Shown: one piece after another, positions 10,959-18,902 of the stretch
Numbering within the stretch: the first letter of the stretch is position 1
Layout of the letters: each line of letters opens with the position of its first letter
Origin: Crateriforma spongiae
GTDB taxonomy: Bacteria; Planctomycetota; Planctomycetia; Pirellulales; Pirellulaceae
Reading direction: 5' to 3'
Assembly (NCBI RefSeq): GCF_012290005.1
Contig: NZ_JAAXMS010000002.1
Coordinates: forward strand, 620,001-684,000
DNA length: 64,000 nt
The notes under the pieces: model-generated
The model's database searches: none
The model's input: only the letters and a program-made list of their open reading frames with translations
Told to the model about the DNA's origin: nothing
Program-made: the position numbers and the translations under genes

Positions 10959-12425
10959 ATGCGAAACCAACAAGCCACCAATCTGCTGTTTGAATTAAGC
11001 CGTCCCGGACGCCGTGCCCATCGGTTGGACGACCTGGACATTGATTCGCCAGACGTCGAACACTTGATTCCTGATGAACACCGGGCCGATCAACCACCAC
11101 CGTTGCCGGAGCTGGCCGAGGGCGATGTCGTCCGTCACTTCGTCGGTTTATCGACGCTGAACATGAGCGTGGATACCCATTTTTATCCGCTGGGTTCCTG
11201 CACGATGAAGTACAACCCCAAGCGGAACGAACGCCTGGCATCGCTGCCCGGCATCCTTGATGTGCACCCGATGCAATCCGAAGGCACCACGCAAGGTTTG
11301 CTGGCGTTGTTGTATGACCTGCAACACATGCTGGCGGAAATCAGCGGTCTGCCTGGTGTGTCGTTGCAACCGGCCGCCGGTGCGCACGGTGAACTAACTG
11401 CGTTGTTGGTGGCGGCTGCCTATTTCCGTGACTCCGGTGAAGACCGCCGAATCGTGTTGACGGCCGATTCGGCACACGGCACCAACCCGGCCAGCGCCCA
11501 GATGGCCGGGTTCAAAACCAAGGCGGTCAAAAGCAATGCCGACGGTTTGGTCGACATGGACGATTTACGTGCCAAGTTGGATGACCAAACGGCCGTCTTC
11601 ATGTTGACCAACCCCAACACCTTGGGCTTGTTTGATTCACAGATCAAGGAAATCACCGACTTGGTGCACCAGGCAGGAGCCCTGATCTATTTGGACGGCG
11701 CCAACATGAATGCCATCCTGGGCATCACGCGGCCTGGTGATTTTGGTGCCGACCTGATGCACTTCAATCCACACAAGACGTTCTCCGGACCGCACGGTGG
11801 TGGCGGCCCGGGTGCCGGTCCGATCTGTGTTCGTGATTTCCTGGCGCCGTACCTGCCATCACCGATCGTGGATAAAGACGATCGGGGAACCTACCGATTG
11901 CGACGCCCCGACAACAGCATCGGTCGTGTCCGCAGCTTTTTTGGCAATGTCGGGGTTTTGGTGCGAGCTTACCTTTACATCCGGACCTACGGTGGCGAAG
12001 GACTTCGTCGCGTCAGCGAAGACGCACTACTGGGTGCAAATTATTTGCTAAGCAAAGTCAAGCACATCATGGATGTTCCACACGGCGAACGCTGCATGCA
12101 CGAATTCGTCGCATCGGCGACCAAGCTGAAGAAACAACACGGATTGTCGGCGATGGACTTGGCCAAGCGAATTCTGGACTACGGATTTCATGCCCCCACC
12201 GTCTATTTCCCACTGGTCGTCGATGAAGCCGTGATGATCGAACCGACCGAGACGGAAAGCAAAGAAACGTTGGACGCTTTTGCCGAAGCACTGTTCCGAA
12301 TCACCGAGGAAGCCGGCGACTTGGTTCACGAAGCGCCTCATACGACTCGTATCAGCCGACCGGATGACGTTACCGCCGCGCGGCGTCCCGTGCTGCGATG
12401 GCAACCAAAGTCCGAAACCGATTGA
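10959..12425 (+). CDS. gcvPB: Glycine dehydrogenase (decarboxylating) subunit 2
   Basis: The C-terminal half of the split P protein, 488 residues, carrying the PLP Schiff-base lysine K273 in HFNPHKTFSGPHGGGGPG. Other markers are YPLGSCTMKYNPKRNE and LTADSAHGTNPASAQMAGF. The frame opens at 10812 inside gcvPA, but similarity starts at MRNQQATNLLFELSRPGR (ATG 10959). With GcvPA it decarboxylates glycine and loads the residue on H protein. Confidence 0.97.
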   Translation: MRNQQATNLLFELSRPGRRAHRLDDLDIDSPDVEHLIPDEHRADQPPPLPELAEGDVVRHFVGLSTLNMSVDTHFYPLGSCTMKYNPKRNERLASLPGILDVHPMQSEGTTQGLLALLYDLQHMLAEISGLPGVSLQPAAGAHGELTALLVAAAYFRDSGEDRRIVLTADSAHGTNPASAQMAGFKTKAVKSNADGLVDMDDLRAKLDDQTAVFMLTNPNTLGLFDSQIKEITDLVHQAGALIYLDGANMNAILGITRPGDFGADLMHFNPHKTFSGPHGGGGPGAGPICVRDFLAPYLPSPIVDKDDRGTYRLRRPDNSIGRVRSFFGNVGVLVRAYLYIRTYGGEGLRRVSEDALLGANYLLSKVKHIMDVPHGERCMHEFVASATKLKKQHGLSAMDLAKRILDYGFHAPTVYFPLVVDEAVMIEPTETESKETLDAFAEALFRITEEAGDLVHEAPHTTRISRPDDVTAARRPVLRWQPKSETD

Positions 12426-12428
12426 TCA

Positions 12429-13211
12429 ATGGCGGTCGTGAAACCTTTCTCGCTGCGATTGTTTCAACCCAGCGAATTTGACGGCCCGACCAACATGGCC
12501 ATCGATCAGGCGCTGTTGGAATCGGTCGCATCGGGTGCCCCCGGATGCCTTCGTTTCTACACCTGGAAACGTCCGACACTGTCTCTGGGATACTTTCAGG
12601 CGTCGGCTGGTCGTCAGGATCACGCACACAGTCGAAACATCGACTTGGTACGTCGCAGCAGCGGCGGCGGCGCGATCGTCCATCATCGGGAATTGACGTA
12701 CAGCCTGGTCGTCCCGCAACCTCGTCAGCAAACGGCCACGCGAACCGATCTGTATGAAATCATGCACGGCACCGTGACCGACATGCTTCACAGTGACGGC
12801 ATCTCCGCGGTCCGCTGGGCAAGCGTTTCCAAGCCATCCGTGGTGCCGCCGCCGGCGGACGGGTCAACACCGCCGCCTTTCCTTTGTTTCCAGCGACGCA
12901 CCGACGAAGACCTGCTGGTGGCCGGCTACAAAGTGCTGGGAAGCGCCCAACGTCGCAGCGGTGACGCGGTCTTACAACACGGCAGTCTGCTGCTGTCGGT
13001 CAGCCCATACGCCCCGGAATTGCCGGGGATTGCCGAGCTGTCGGGGGCCCGGCTGACAGCAACGGAGGTCGCGGCTCGGTGGTGCACTACGCTCGCCGAA
13101 AATCGGCATTGGCGGTTCCAAGAAGCCGAATTGCCCGCGTCGGTAGTTGACCGAGCCGCAATCATCCGAGCCCAGAGATTCGACGAGCCTTCTTGGACAC
13201 ACCGCCGCTGA
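12429..13211 (+). CDS. LipM-like octanoyl/lipoyl transferase (biotin/lipoate ligase fold)
   Basis: 260-residue member of the biotin/lipoate A/B protein ligase family, starting three bases after the gcvPB stop, so cotranscribed with it. Motifs are RRSSGGGAIVHH, DLLVAGYKVLGSAQRRSGD with the conserved lysine, and LQHGSLLL. A cysteine at 153 (LCF) aligns with the catalytic Cys of Bacillus LipM, which argues for an octanoyl-ACP transferase rather than an ATP-using LplA ligase. The context implies lipoylation of the H protein encoded upstream. The exact reaction is an inference. Confidence 0.85.
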   Translation: MAVVKPFSLRLFQPSEFDGPTNMAIDQALLESVASGAPGCLRFYTWKRPTLSLGYFQASAGRQDHAHSRNIDLVRRSSGGGAIVHHRELTYSLVVPQPRQQTATRTDLYEIMHGTVTDMLHSDGISAVRWASVSKPSVVPPPADGSTPPPFLCFQRRTDEDLLVAGYKVLGSAQRRSGDAVLQHGSLLLSVSPYAPELPGIAELSGARLTATEVAARWCTTLAENRHWRFQEAELPASVVDRAAIIRAQRFDEPSWTHRR

Positions 13212-13499
13212 TCGCGAAAACTGCAGACAAAAAACACAGAGGGGAGTAAAAATTTGAAGCCCGCGACGGGCGATATTATCGCTGTAACGGCGTGTTATCG
13301 GCATTCATTCCCACCAAGATTCGGTATAAACTGGGAGATCGATTTACAGGTCCCGCTCCAACCTGCGGAAGACGGTTTGGAGATTTGACGAAGGCTGTAA
13401 ATTGAAACCATGTCGCGGTTTCGATTCTTCCAACCGAGCCTTTGGCTCGATAGTTTCCGGAGCCTCGACACGGCAATGAATTGACAAAAAGGGTGTCGC

Positions 13500-14186
13500 A
13501 TGCTGGTCAAGCTGAAAGTCTGCACGGGAAGTCACGAAGGAAAAGAGATCGCGGTCGCGTCCGAAAAGTTCTTGGTCGGACGCAGCGAATCTTGCCAACT
13601 TCGCCCCAAGAGCGAATCGGTCAGCCGCAAGCATTGCATCTTGGTGTTACGAAACGGTCGCGTCCTGCTGCAGGACCTGAAAAGCCGCAACGGAACTTTC
13701 GTCAACGACAAACGCTTGCCACCGGACAAGGCCAAGGTCTTGAAACCCGGTGATCGTTTGCGAATCGGCAAGCTAGAATTTGAAATTCTGATCGAACACG
13801 GTCTCAATGCCGCCAAGAAGCCCGAAGTCAAAAACGTGGGCGATGCCGCCGAACGCGTGGTGCAATCCGGTGCCGAGGAAAGCCGCTTCGAAGATATCGA
13901 CGTCAGCAGTTGGCTAGACGAAGCCGACCAAATTGATCGCGTGCGTCAGTTGGCGGATCCAGAAACCCGGCAGTTTCATATCGATGCACCGGAGTCGGTG
14001 GACGCGGAACACGGCACCAACAGCGACAGTGACAGCGGCGAATTGTCCGTCGAAGAATCAGAAAAGCCCAAGCGCCCATCAAAGCAAAAGCCGGGCAAGT
14101 TGCCGGACGATAAGCGACGCAACTTGACGGAAAACTCACGCGACGCTGCCGACGACGCGTTGAAACGTTTCTTCACCGGACGCTGA
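13500..14186 (+). CDS. FHA-domain protein
   Basis: 228 residues with an N-terminal forkhead-associated domain (about 1-95) that binds phosphothreonine peptides. The FHA core residues are visible: VGRSESCQLRP, the SVSRKHC serine-arginine-histidine block and LKSRNGTFVND. The rest (about 100-228) is charged and low in complexity, with Ser/Asp/Glu and Lys-rich stretches and no recognised domain. It lies four bases upstream of an ECF sigma gene, so a role in signalling upstream of that sigma factor is plausible but inferred. Confidence 0.9.
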   Translation: MLVKLKVCTGSHEGKEIAVASEKFLVGRSESCQLRPKSESVSRKHCILVLRNGRVLLQDLKSRNGTFVNDKRLPPDKAKVLKPGDRLRIGKLEFEILIEHGLNAAKKPEVKNVGDAAERVVQSGAEESRFEDIDVSSWLDEADQIDRVRQLADPETRQFHIDAPESVDAEHGTNSDSDSGELSVEESEKPKRPSKQKPGKLPDDKRRNLTENSRDAADDALKRFFTGR

Positions 14187-14190
14187 TTCC

Positions 14191-14799
14191 GTGTCGACAG
14201 CCGAAACCAACGCGGCTCTGGCACGTCGCGCGTGTTCCGATCGGGCCGCGCTGTCACAATTGCTGGTGCGTCATCAATCGGTCGTCTTCCAAGCTTGTTT
14301 TCGCTGGCTTCAACATCGCCAAGATGCCGAAGACGTGACACAGGAAACGTTCGCACGCGCGGCGAAGTACATCGATCGTTTCGATCCCGACAAGCCCTTT
14401 GGCCCGTGGCTTTTATCGATTGCGACCAACCGCTGTCGAACTTGGCTGTCCAAACAATCGCGCCAACCGGCCATGTCGGCGTTGGCGGACGCCAATTGCC
14501 CGGTGGGCCAGCCGGACACGGTCTTGCTTCGCGAAGAATTGCACCTCGCGCTGCGGCAGTTACCCGTCAAGCAGCGTGAGGCCTTCGAATTGTTTCATGA
14601 ACATGGCATCGGTTACGACGAAATTGCCAGGCGACTGCGTTGCCCAACCGGGACCGCCAAGACCTGGGTTCACCGTGCACGCCGTGCCATGATGCAGCAC
14701 CTGCGGAACCGTGATGTCACGCCGGCAATTCGCCCCGACGAACCGGTAACGCCAGCGGTTGCCCCGACGCCGTCCTTCGTTTCGGAGGCCCGATCATGA
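14191..14799 (+). CDS. ECF-type RNA polymerase sigma factor
   Basis: 202 residues, GTG start directly after the FHA gene. Region 2 contains DAEDVTQETFARAAKYIDRFDP followed by PFGPWLLSIATNRCR, split here for length. Region 4 is a helix-turn-helix (LPVKQREAFELF, IGYDEIARRLRCPTGTAKTWVHRAR). A short proline-rich tail of about 30 residues follows. The stop overlaps the next ATG (ATGA at 14796), so the downstream zinc-motif protein is probably its anti-sigma factor. Target promoters are unknown. Confidence 0.93.
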   Translation: MSTAETNAALARRACSDRAALSQLLVRHQSVVFQACFRWLQHRQDAEDVTQETFARAAKYIDRFDPDKPFGPWLLSIATNRCRTWLSKQSRQPAMSALADANCPVGQPDTVLLREELHLALRQLPVKQREAFELFHEHGIGYDEIARRLRCPTGTAKTWVHRARRAMMQHLRNRDVTPAIRPDEPVTPAVAPTPSFVSEARS

Positions 14800-15452
14800 T
14801 CCGATGCGAACAATTCCAACAGCGATTGGACGATCAAATGGACCGTCGCCAGCCGGTCCATCAGGATCCGCAACTGATCGAGCATGCGAAACACTGCTCG
14901 ACATGCGCCGTGAATCTATCGGTGGCTCGTTCAATTCAGCAGATGGAGCCCGTCGCCACGGCGAATTATCCGCCAAAAACACCTGCCACCAAGCATCGCA
15001 TTTCCAAAAATCGGAGCACCAAGCCGTCTTCGATCACCTGGGCTTCGGCGGCCTGTGTGGCGCTAGGTTTGATGATTTACGTATGGCCCGATCCAGCCAG
15101 CCCATCGGCGCAGACGGCCGATCGCCATGAAACGCAGGCCGTTCGTTCCGCCAATTCGATTTCGCCTGACGAAAGAGCGCTAGTCGGGACGTCGGATCCG
15201 TCATCGCCAATCGATCGCATCACCAACACGGATCCCAGGCTGCCACAATCTGTGCTTTCGGATCAATGGCTGGCCGGAGGTCCGACGCCGGGACCATCGG
15301 TACCGGCTTGGCAACAATGGCGACCGGACATGTGGGTCGGCCAAACCATGCCGGTCGTCCGTTCGGTCCGCAGCAGTGTTGCACCGGTCGGTCGGTCCCT
15401 GCTGAAAGCCATGGCATTGCTGGCTTCGGACCGAGCCGGAGAAACCAGTTAA
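14796..15452 (+). CDS. Putative ZAS-type anti-sigma factor, single-pass membrane protein
   Basis: 218 residues. The N-terminus has an H-x3-C-x2-C motif (HAKHCSTC, about residues 30-37), as in zinc-associated anti-sigma domains. One hydrophobic helix (SSITWASAACVALGLMIYV, about residue 75-93) would span the membrane, leaving a Pro/Ser-rich tail of about 120 residues outside. It overlaps the sigma stop by four bases, which is the usual layout for a sigma/anti-sigma pair. The motif is short and the tail unrecognised, so the function is inferred mainly from context. Confidence 0.7.
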   Translation: MIRCEQFQQRLDDQMDRRQPVHQDPQLIEHAKHCSTCAVNLSVARSIQQMEPVATANYPPKTPATKHRISKNRSTKPSSITWASAACVALGLMIYVWPDPASPSAQTADRHETQAVRSANSISPDERALVGTSDPSSPIDRITNTDPRLPQSVLSDQWLAGGPTPGPSVPAWQQWRPDMWVGQTMPVVRSVRSSVAPVGRSLLKAMALLASDRAGETS

Positions 15453-17854
15453 TGAATCGGCTCTGGTTCTTTGTTTTGCCTGTCGTCCTTGGCGGTACCA
15501 CCGCGTTTTACCCCACATTTGTGGCTGCGGAACAATTGGTCCTGCTGCGCAATGGCATGGAACTGCGTGGCAACTACATCGAAATCCCTACGATCGACAA
15601 AAACGCGTTTTCGCGTGGCGGGACCACCGGCGGCGGTGCGCTGACGATCGCCATGATCGACGACGGATTGAAACGAACTTACGTGCATCGACGCGGCATG
15701 GTCGTTCGCGTCAATCAGATCGATCCACGGGGTCAAGCCATCGAGATCTGGCAGCCTAAACACGGCAGCGGGACTCCCGTCGGTGGTTTGGGTCGCATCT
15801 ATGGCGTCAGCCCGCTGAACGCCTATGGACGCCGCGAGATTTTTATCCGCGGCCCCAAGGGCGATACCGAAGCCGTGCTGCAAGGCATCACTGAACTGAC
15901 GCCGCGTTACGCCAGCCTAGAAGCATTGACCGGTCGACCGTCCTACAAGTGGGACATGCGAGTGGCGACGTCGACCATCGGCAGCGATTCACTGCGACGC
16001 TTGTTCGGTTCCATCTTTGACCAACAGAGTCGCGAAGAACGCTTGAAGGCGGTTCGTTTTTTCATCTCCACCGAGCGTTACGCCGACGCCAAAGAAGAAC
16101 TTCAGCGGATCAAGAAAGACTTTCCCGACGCGAATGACGGTTTGGATCTTGATGCCAGCATCACTGAGATGTCCGAACAAATCGCGATGCAGTATTTGCA
16201 GGAAGCACAGACGCGGTTGGATGCCGGCCAACCTCAACTGGCTTCTGACATTTTGAACCGAATCCCCGTCGCCGAACTAAGCCGTGAACGTCGGCTGCAG
16301 GTGTCCGATGCAAAGGCGGCCATGACATCGCAGCAGCAGCGTGTCGATGAAGTGCGCGAGCGTTTGATCGAGCAAGTCGCCAAGTTGCCACAGCATTCCG
16401 CCGACGCACTTCAGCCTTGGCTGGATGAATTGGCCCGGGACTTTAACCCGGCAACGCTGGATCGACTAAGCGACTATCTGCGCCTGGGTGAACTGGACAA
16501 CTTACCGCTTGAAAGCCGGGTCGCTCTTGCGGTCAGCGGCTGGATCATGGGCGGTGGTTCGGGAGAGCAAAACCTGAAGGTCGCCACTTCACTGATCGAA
16601 GTCCGCGATCTGGTCGTGGAGTACTTGGGTGAATCAACCGCCCAGCGACGCACGGAAATCCTGGATCGCATCAATCGCTTGGAAGGTGGCCAACCTGAAT
16701 ACATCGCTCGGATGCTGCCGCTGATTCGACCGGCACTGACGTATCCGGATCGATCCCTCGTCGAAGACCGTGTCGGTTTGATCGCGTGGCCACCACAACA
16801 ACAAACGGATGCACCGGAGAACGATTCTGATCCGGTGACCACCGATTTTCAGTACGAAGTCCAGCTGCCACCGGAATACGATCCCCGACGTTCTTATCCT
16901 TGCATCGTTGCCTTACATCCAGCCGGTGGAAGCCCGAGACAACAGATCATTTGGTGGGCAGGCCAGTACAACGAAGGACTGCAACAGCGTGTCGGATTGG
17001 GATCCCGTCACGGCTTCGTTGTGGTCGCCCCGCAATGGAATCGACCAGGTCAACGCAGTTATGAATACACCGCGACCGAACACCATCGCGTGCTGTCGGC
17101 GTTGCGTCACGCGATGCGTCGCGTGTCGATCGATTCGGATCGCGTCTTCATTGCCGGCCACGGGCACGGGGGCACCGCCGCGTGGGACATCGCGGTGTCG
17201 CATCCGGATCACTGGGCTGGATTGATCGCCATCAGCGGTGAACCGGACAAGACGATCCTGCACTATGACAAGAATTCGCGTTACATCCCCAAGTACTTTG
17301 TGATCGGGGAAATCGACGGCAGCCCGCCTCCCCTGGCACGTAACGGTGCCATTTATGACGACTACTTGAAACCCAACGATGATTCAGTCGTGGTCGAATA
17401 CCGTGGCCGCGGCAACGAGCACTTCTTCGAAGAATCGCCCGACTTGTTTCAATGGATGCAGTTGTCTTCGCATCGCCGCCCCGCCATTCCGCGTGACTTG
17501 GAACTGGCCACCATGCGACCGACCGACAATTATTTTTGGTGGCTGGAATTGAACCAGATGAACGATGCGGTTTTGGTTGATCCGGTGCTATGGGAGAACG
17601 TTCGCCGCGCCGGTTCCATCGATTCCAAGGTCAATGAAGGGAACCAGATCCGCGTTAAAGGACCAGCCAAAGAGTTTCGAATCGGTTTGACCCCCGACAT
17701 GGGAATCGACTTGGCCGAACCGATCATCATCCGCTACGGCACCAACAGCCGTGCGTCGTTCGATTATGACGGCGGTGTGCAAACCATGCTGGATGATGTC
17801 CGCAGTCGTGCGGATCGACGTCGCCCATTTTGGATGTTCATTCAGATTCCTTGA
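15452..17854 (+). CDS. Secreted alpha/beta-hydrolase-like protein lacking the nucleophile serine
   Basis: 800 residues, overlapping the anti-sigma stop by one base; an upstream extension of the frame to 15266 lies inside that gene and is rejected. A signal peptide (MNRLWFFVLPVVLGGTTAF...) ends near residue 27. About 180-400 looks alpha-helical and repeat-like. About 475-700 is an alpha/beta-hydrolase resembling PHB depolymerase/feruloyl esterase types: YPCIVALHPAGG, then the elbow FIAGHGHGGTAAWDIAVSHPD, and a late NEHFFEESP histidine. The elbow reads G-H-G-H-G at 569-573, so residue 571, normally Ser, is Gly. It may bind rather than hydrolyse. Confidence 0.85.
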   Translation: MNRLWFFVLPVVLGGTTAFYPTFVAAEQLVLLRNGMELRGNYIEIPTIDKNAFSRGGTTGGGALTIAMIDDGLKRTYVHRRGMVVRVNQIDPRGQAIEIWQPKHGSGTPVGGLGRIYGVSPLNAYGRREIFIRGPKGDTEAVLQGITELTPRYASLEALTGRPSYKWDMRVATSTIGSDSLRRLFGSIFDQQSREERLKAVRFFISTERYADAKEELQRIKKDFPDANDGLDLDASITEMSEQIAMQYLQEAQTRLDAGQPQLASDILNRIPVAELSRERRLQVSDAKAAMTSQQQRVDEVRERLIEQVAKLPQHSADALQPWLDELARDFNPATLDRLSDYLRLGELDNLPLESRVALAVSGWIMGGGSGEQNLKVATSLIEVRDLVVEYLGESTAQRRTEILDRINRLEGGQPEYIARMLPLIRPALTYPDRSLVEDRVGLIAWPPQQQTDAPENDSDPVTTDFQYEVQLPPEYDPRRSYPCIVALHPAGGSPRQQIIWWAGQYNEGLQQRVGLGSRHGFVVVAPQWNRPGQRSYEYTATEHHRVLSALRHAMRRVSIDSDRVFIAGHGHGGTAAWDIAVSHPDHWAGLIAISGEPDKTILHYDKNSRYIPKYFVIGEIDGSPPPLARNGAIYDDYLKPNDDSVVVEYRGRGNEHFFEESPDLFQWMQLSSHRRPAIPRDLELATMRPTDNYFWWLELNQMNDAVLVDPVLWENVRRAGSIDSKVNEGNQIRVKGPAKEFRIGLTPDMGIDLAEPIIIRYGTNSRASFDYDGGVQTMLDDVRSRADRRRPFWMFIQIP

Positions 17855-18077
17855 CGTTGTCGGGTTTGCCGATTTCGTCAGGGCGTTTTGAAGGCGGTCG
17901 TTTCGCTTCGCGATTCACTGGCCGGTCATCGGTGTTGCGACCGACGCGACCTGCTTTTGCAAAGCTTCGACGAGAGTACCTGTCCTTTGGTGGCCGGGGA
18001 TTGTTGGCGGATCGCTGGAGTCCCACGCCGGAATCTCGGCGACAATTTGGTCATACTGTTGTCTCCACCTTCCCTTT

Positions 18078-18083
18078 CGGAGA
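18078..18083 (+). promoter_or_regulatory. Ribosome binding site deciding a GTG start
   Basis: CGGAGA ends eight bases before the GTG at 18092 and supports that start over both the far-upstream ATG at 17888 and the ATG at 18122. Confidence 0.6.
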
Positions 18084-18091
18084 CCAACAAA

Positions 18092-18874
18092 GTGACCGAC
18101 CCGACGTTCCGACAATCCATCATGGGCTGGTGCTTCAAACCCATGGACGCGTTGACTCTGGCGCGACATGCCAAACGCATCGGCTACTCCGCGCTCGAAG
18201 GAATCGACCGGTCGGCTTATCCGGAAGTCCGAAAAATGGGCCTCGAGATCAGCCTGGTCAGCAGCCACGGATTTCGTCAGGGGCCCGTGAACCCCGAGAA
18301 TCACGCCATGGTCGAGGCCAAATTGGTGGAAGCGATCGACGTGGCAGTCCAAAACGGGGCCCCCAATGTCATCACGTTCACTGGAATGCGGGAAAAGGGC
18401 ATTCAGGATGAAACCGCTACCGCCAACTGTTTGCGGTGTTGGAAAAGGGTGCTCCCTTACGCCGAAAGCAAGGGGATCACTTTGGTCCTGGAACACCTGA
18501 ACAGCGTCGACGACAGCCATCCCATGAAGGGTCACCCCGGGTATTTTGGCGACGACGTCCACCGCTGCGTCGACATGGTCAGGTCGATGGATTCCCGGAA
18601 CTTTCGACTACTTTTCGACATCTATCATGTACAGGTCATGCACGGAGACCTGATCCGTCACATTCGCCTTTATCACGACTTTGTGGGGCATTATCACACG
18701 GCAGGAAATCCAGGACGCGGCGAACTGGACGAGACTCAAGAAATCAACTATCCCGCAGTGATAACAGAGATACGGCGGACCGGATTTGACGGATTCTTGG
18801 CCCAAGAATTTATCCCCACCGCCGAAAACCCCATGGCGTCGCTGAAACACGCTTTCCAGATTTGCCAGGGATGA
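18092..18874 (+). CDS. Hydroxypyruvate isomerase-like TIM-barrel protein
   Basis: About 260 residues, xylose-isomerase-like (AP endonuclease 2) fold. Markers are SIMGWCFKPMDAL, SSHGFRQGPVNPENH, VITFTGMREKG, the metal-ligand strand LVLEHLNS, FDIYHVQVMHGDL, GHYHTAGNPGRGELDE and LAQEFIP, which resemble hydroxypyruvate isomerase (Hyi). Hyi converts hydroxypyruvate to tartronate semialdehyde. GTG 18092 is chosen for its ribosome binding site; ATG 18122 is the alternative. Substrate assignment within this superfamily is uncertain. A glycerate 2-kinase gene lies 8.5 kb downstream. Confidence 0.82.
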   Translation: MTDPTFRQSIMGWCFKPMDALTLARHAKRIGYSALEGIDRSAYPEVRKMGLEISLVSSHGFRQGPVNPENHAMVEAKLVEAIDVAVQNGAPNVITFTGMREKGIQDETATANCLRCWKRVLPYAESKGITLVLEHLNSVDDSHPMKGHPGYFGDDVHRCVDMVRSMDSRNFRLLFDIYHVQVMHGDLIRHIRLYHDFVGHYHTAGNPGRGELDETQEINYPAVITEIRRTGFDGFLAQEFIPTAENPMASLKHAFQICQG

Positions 18875-18902
18875 TTTTTACTAGGTATTTCGAGCCCCTT
18901 GG

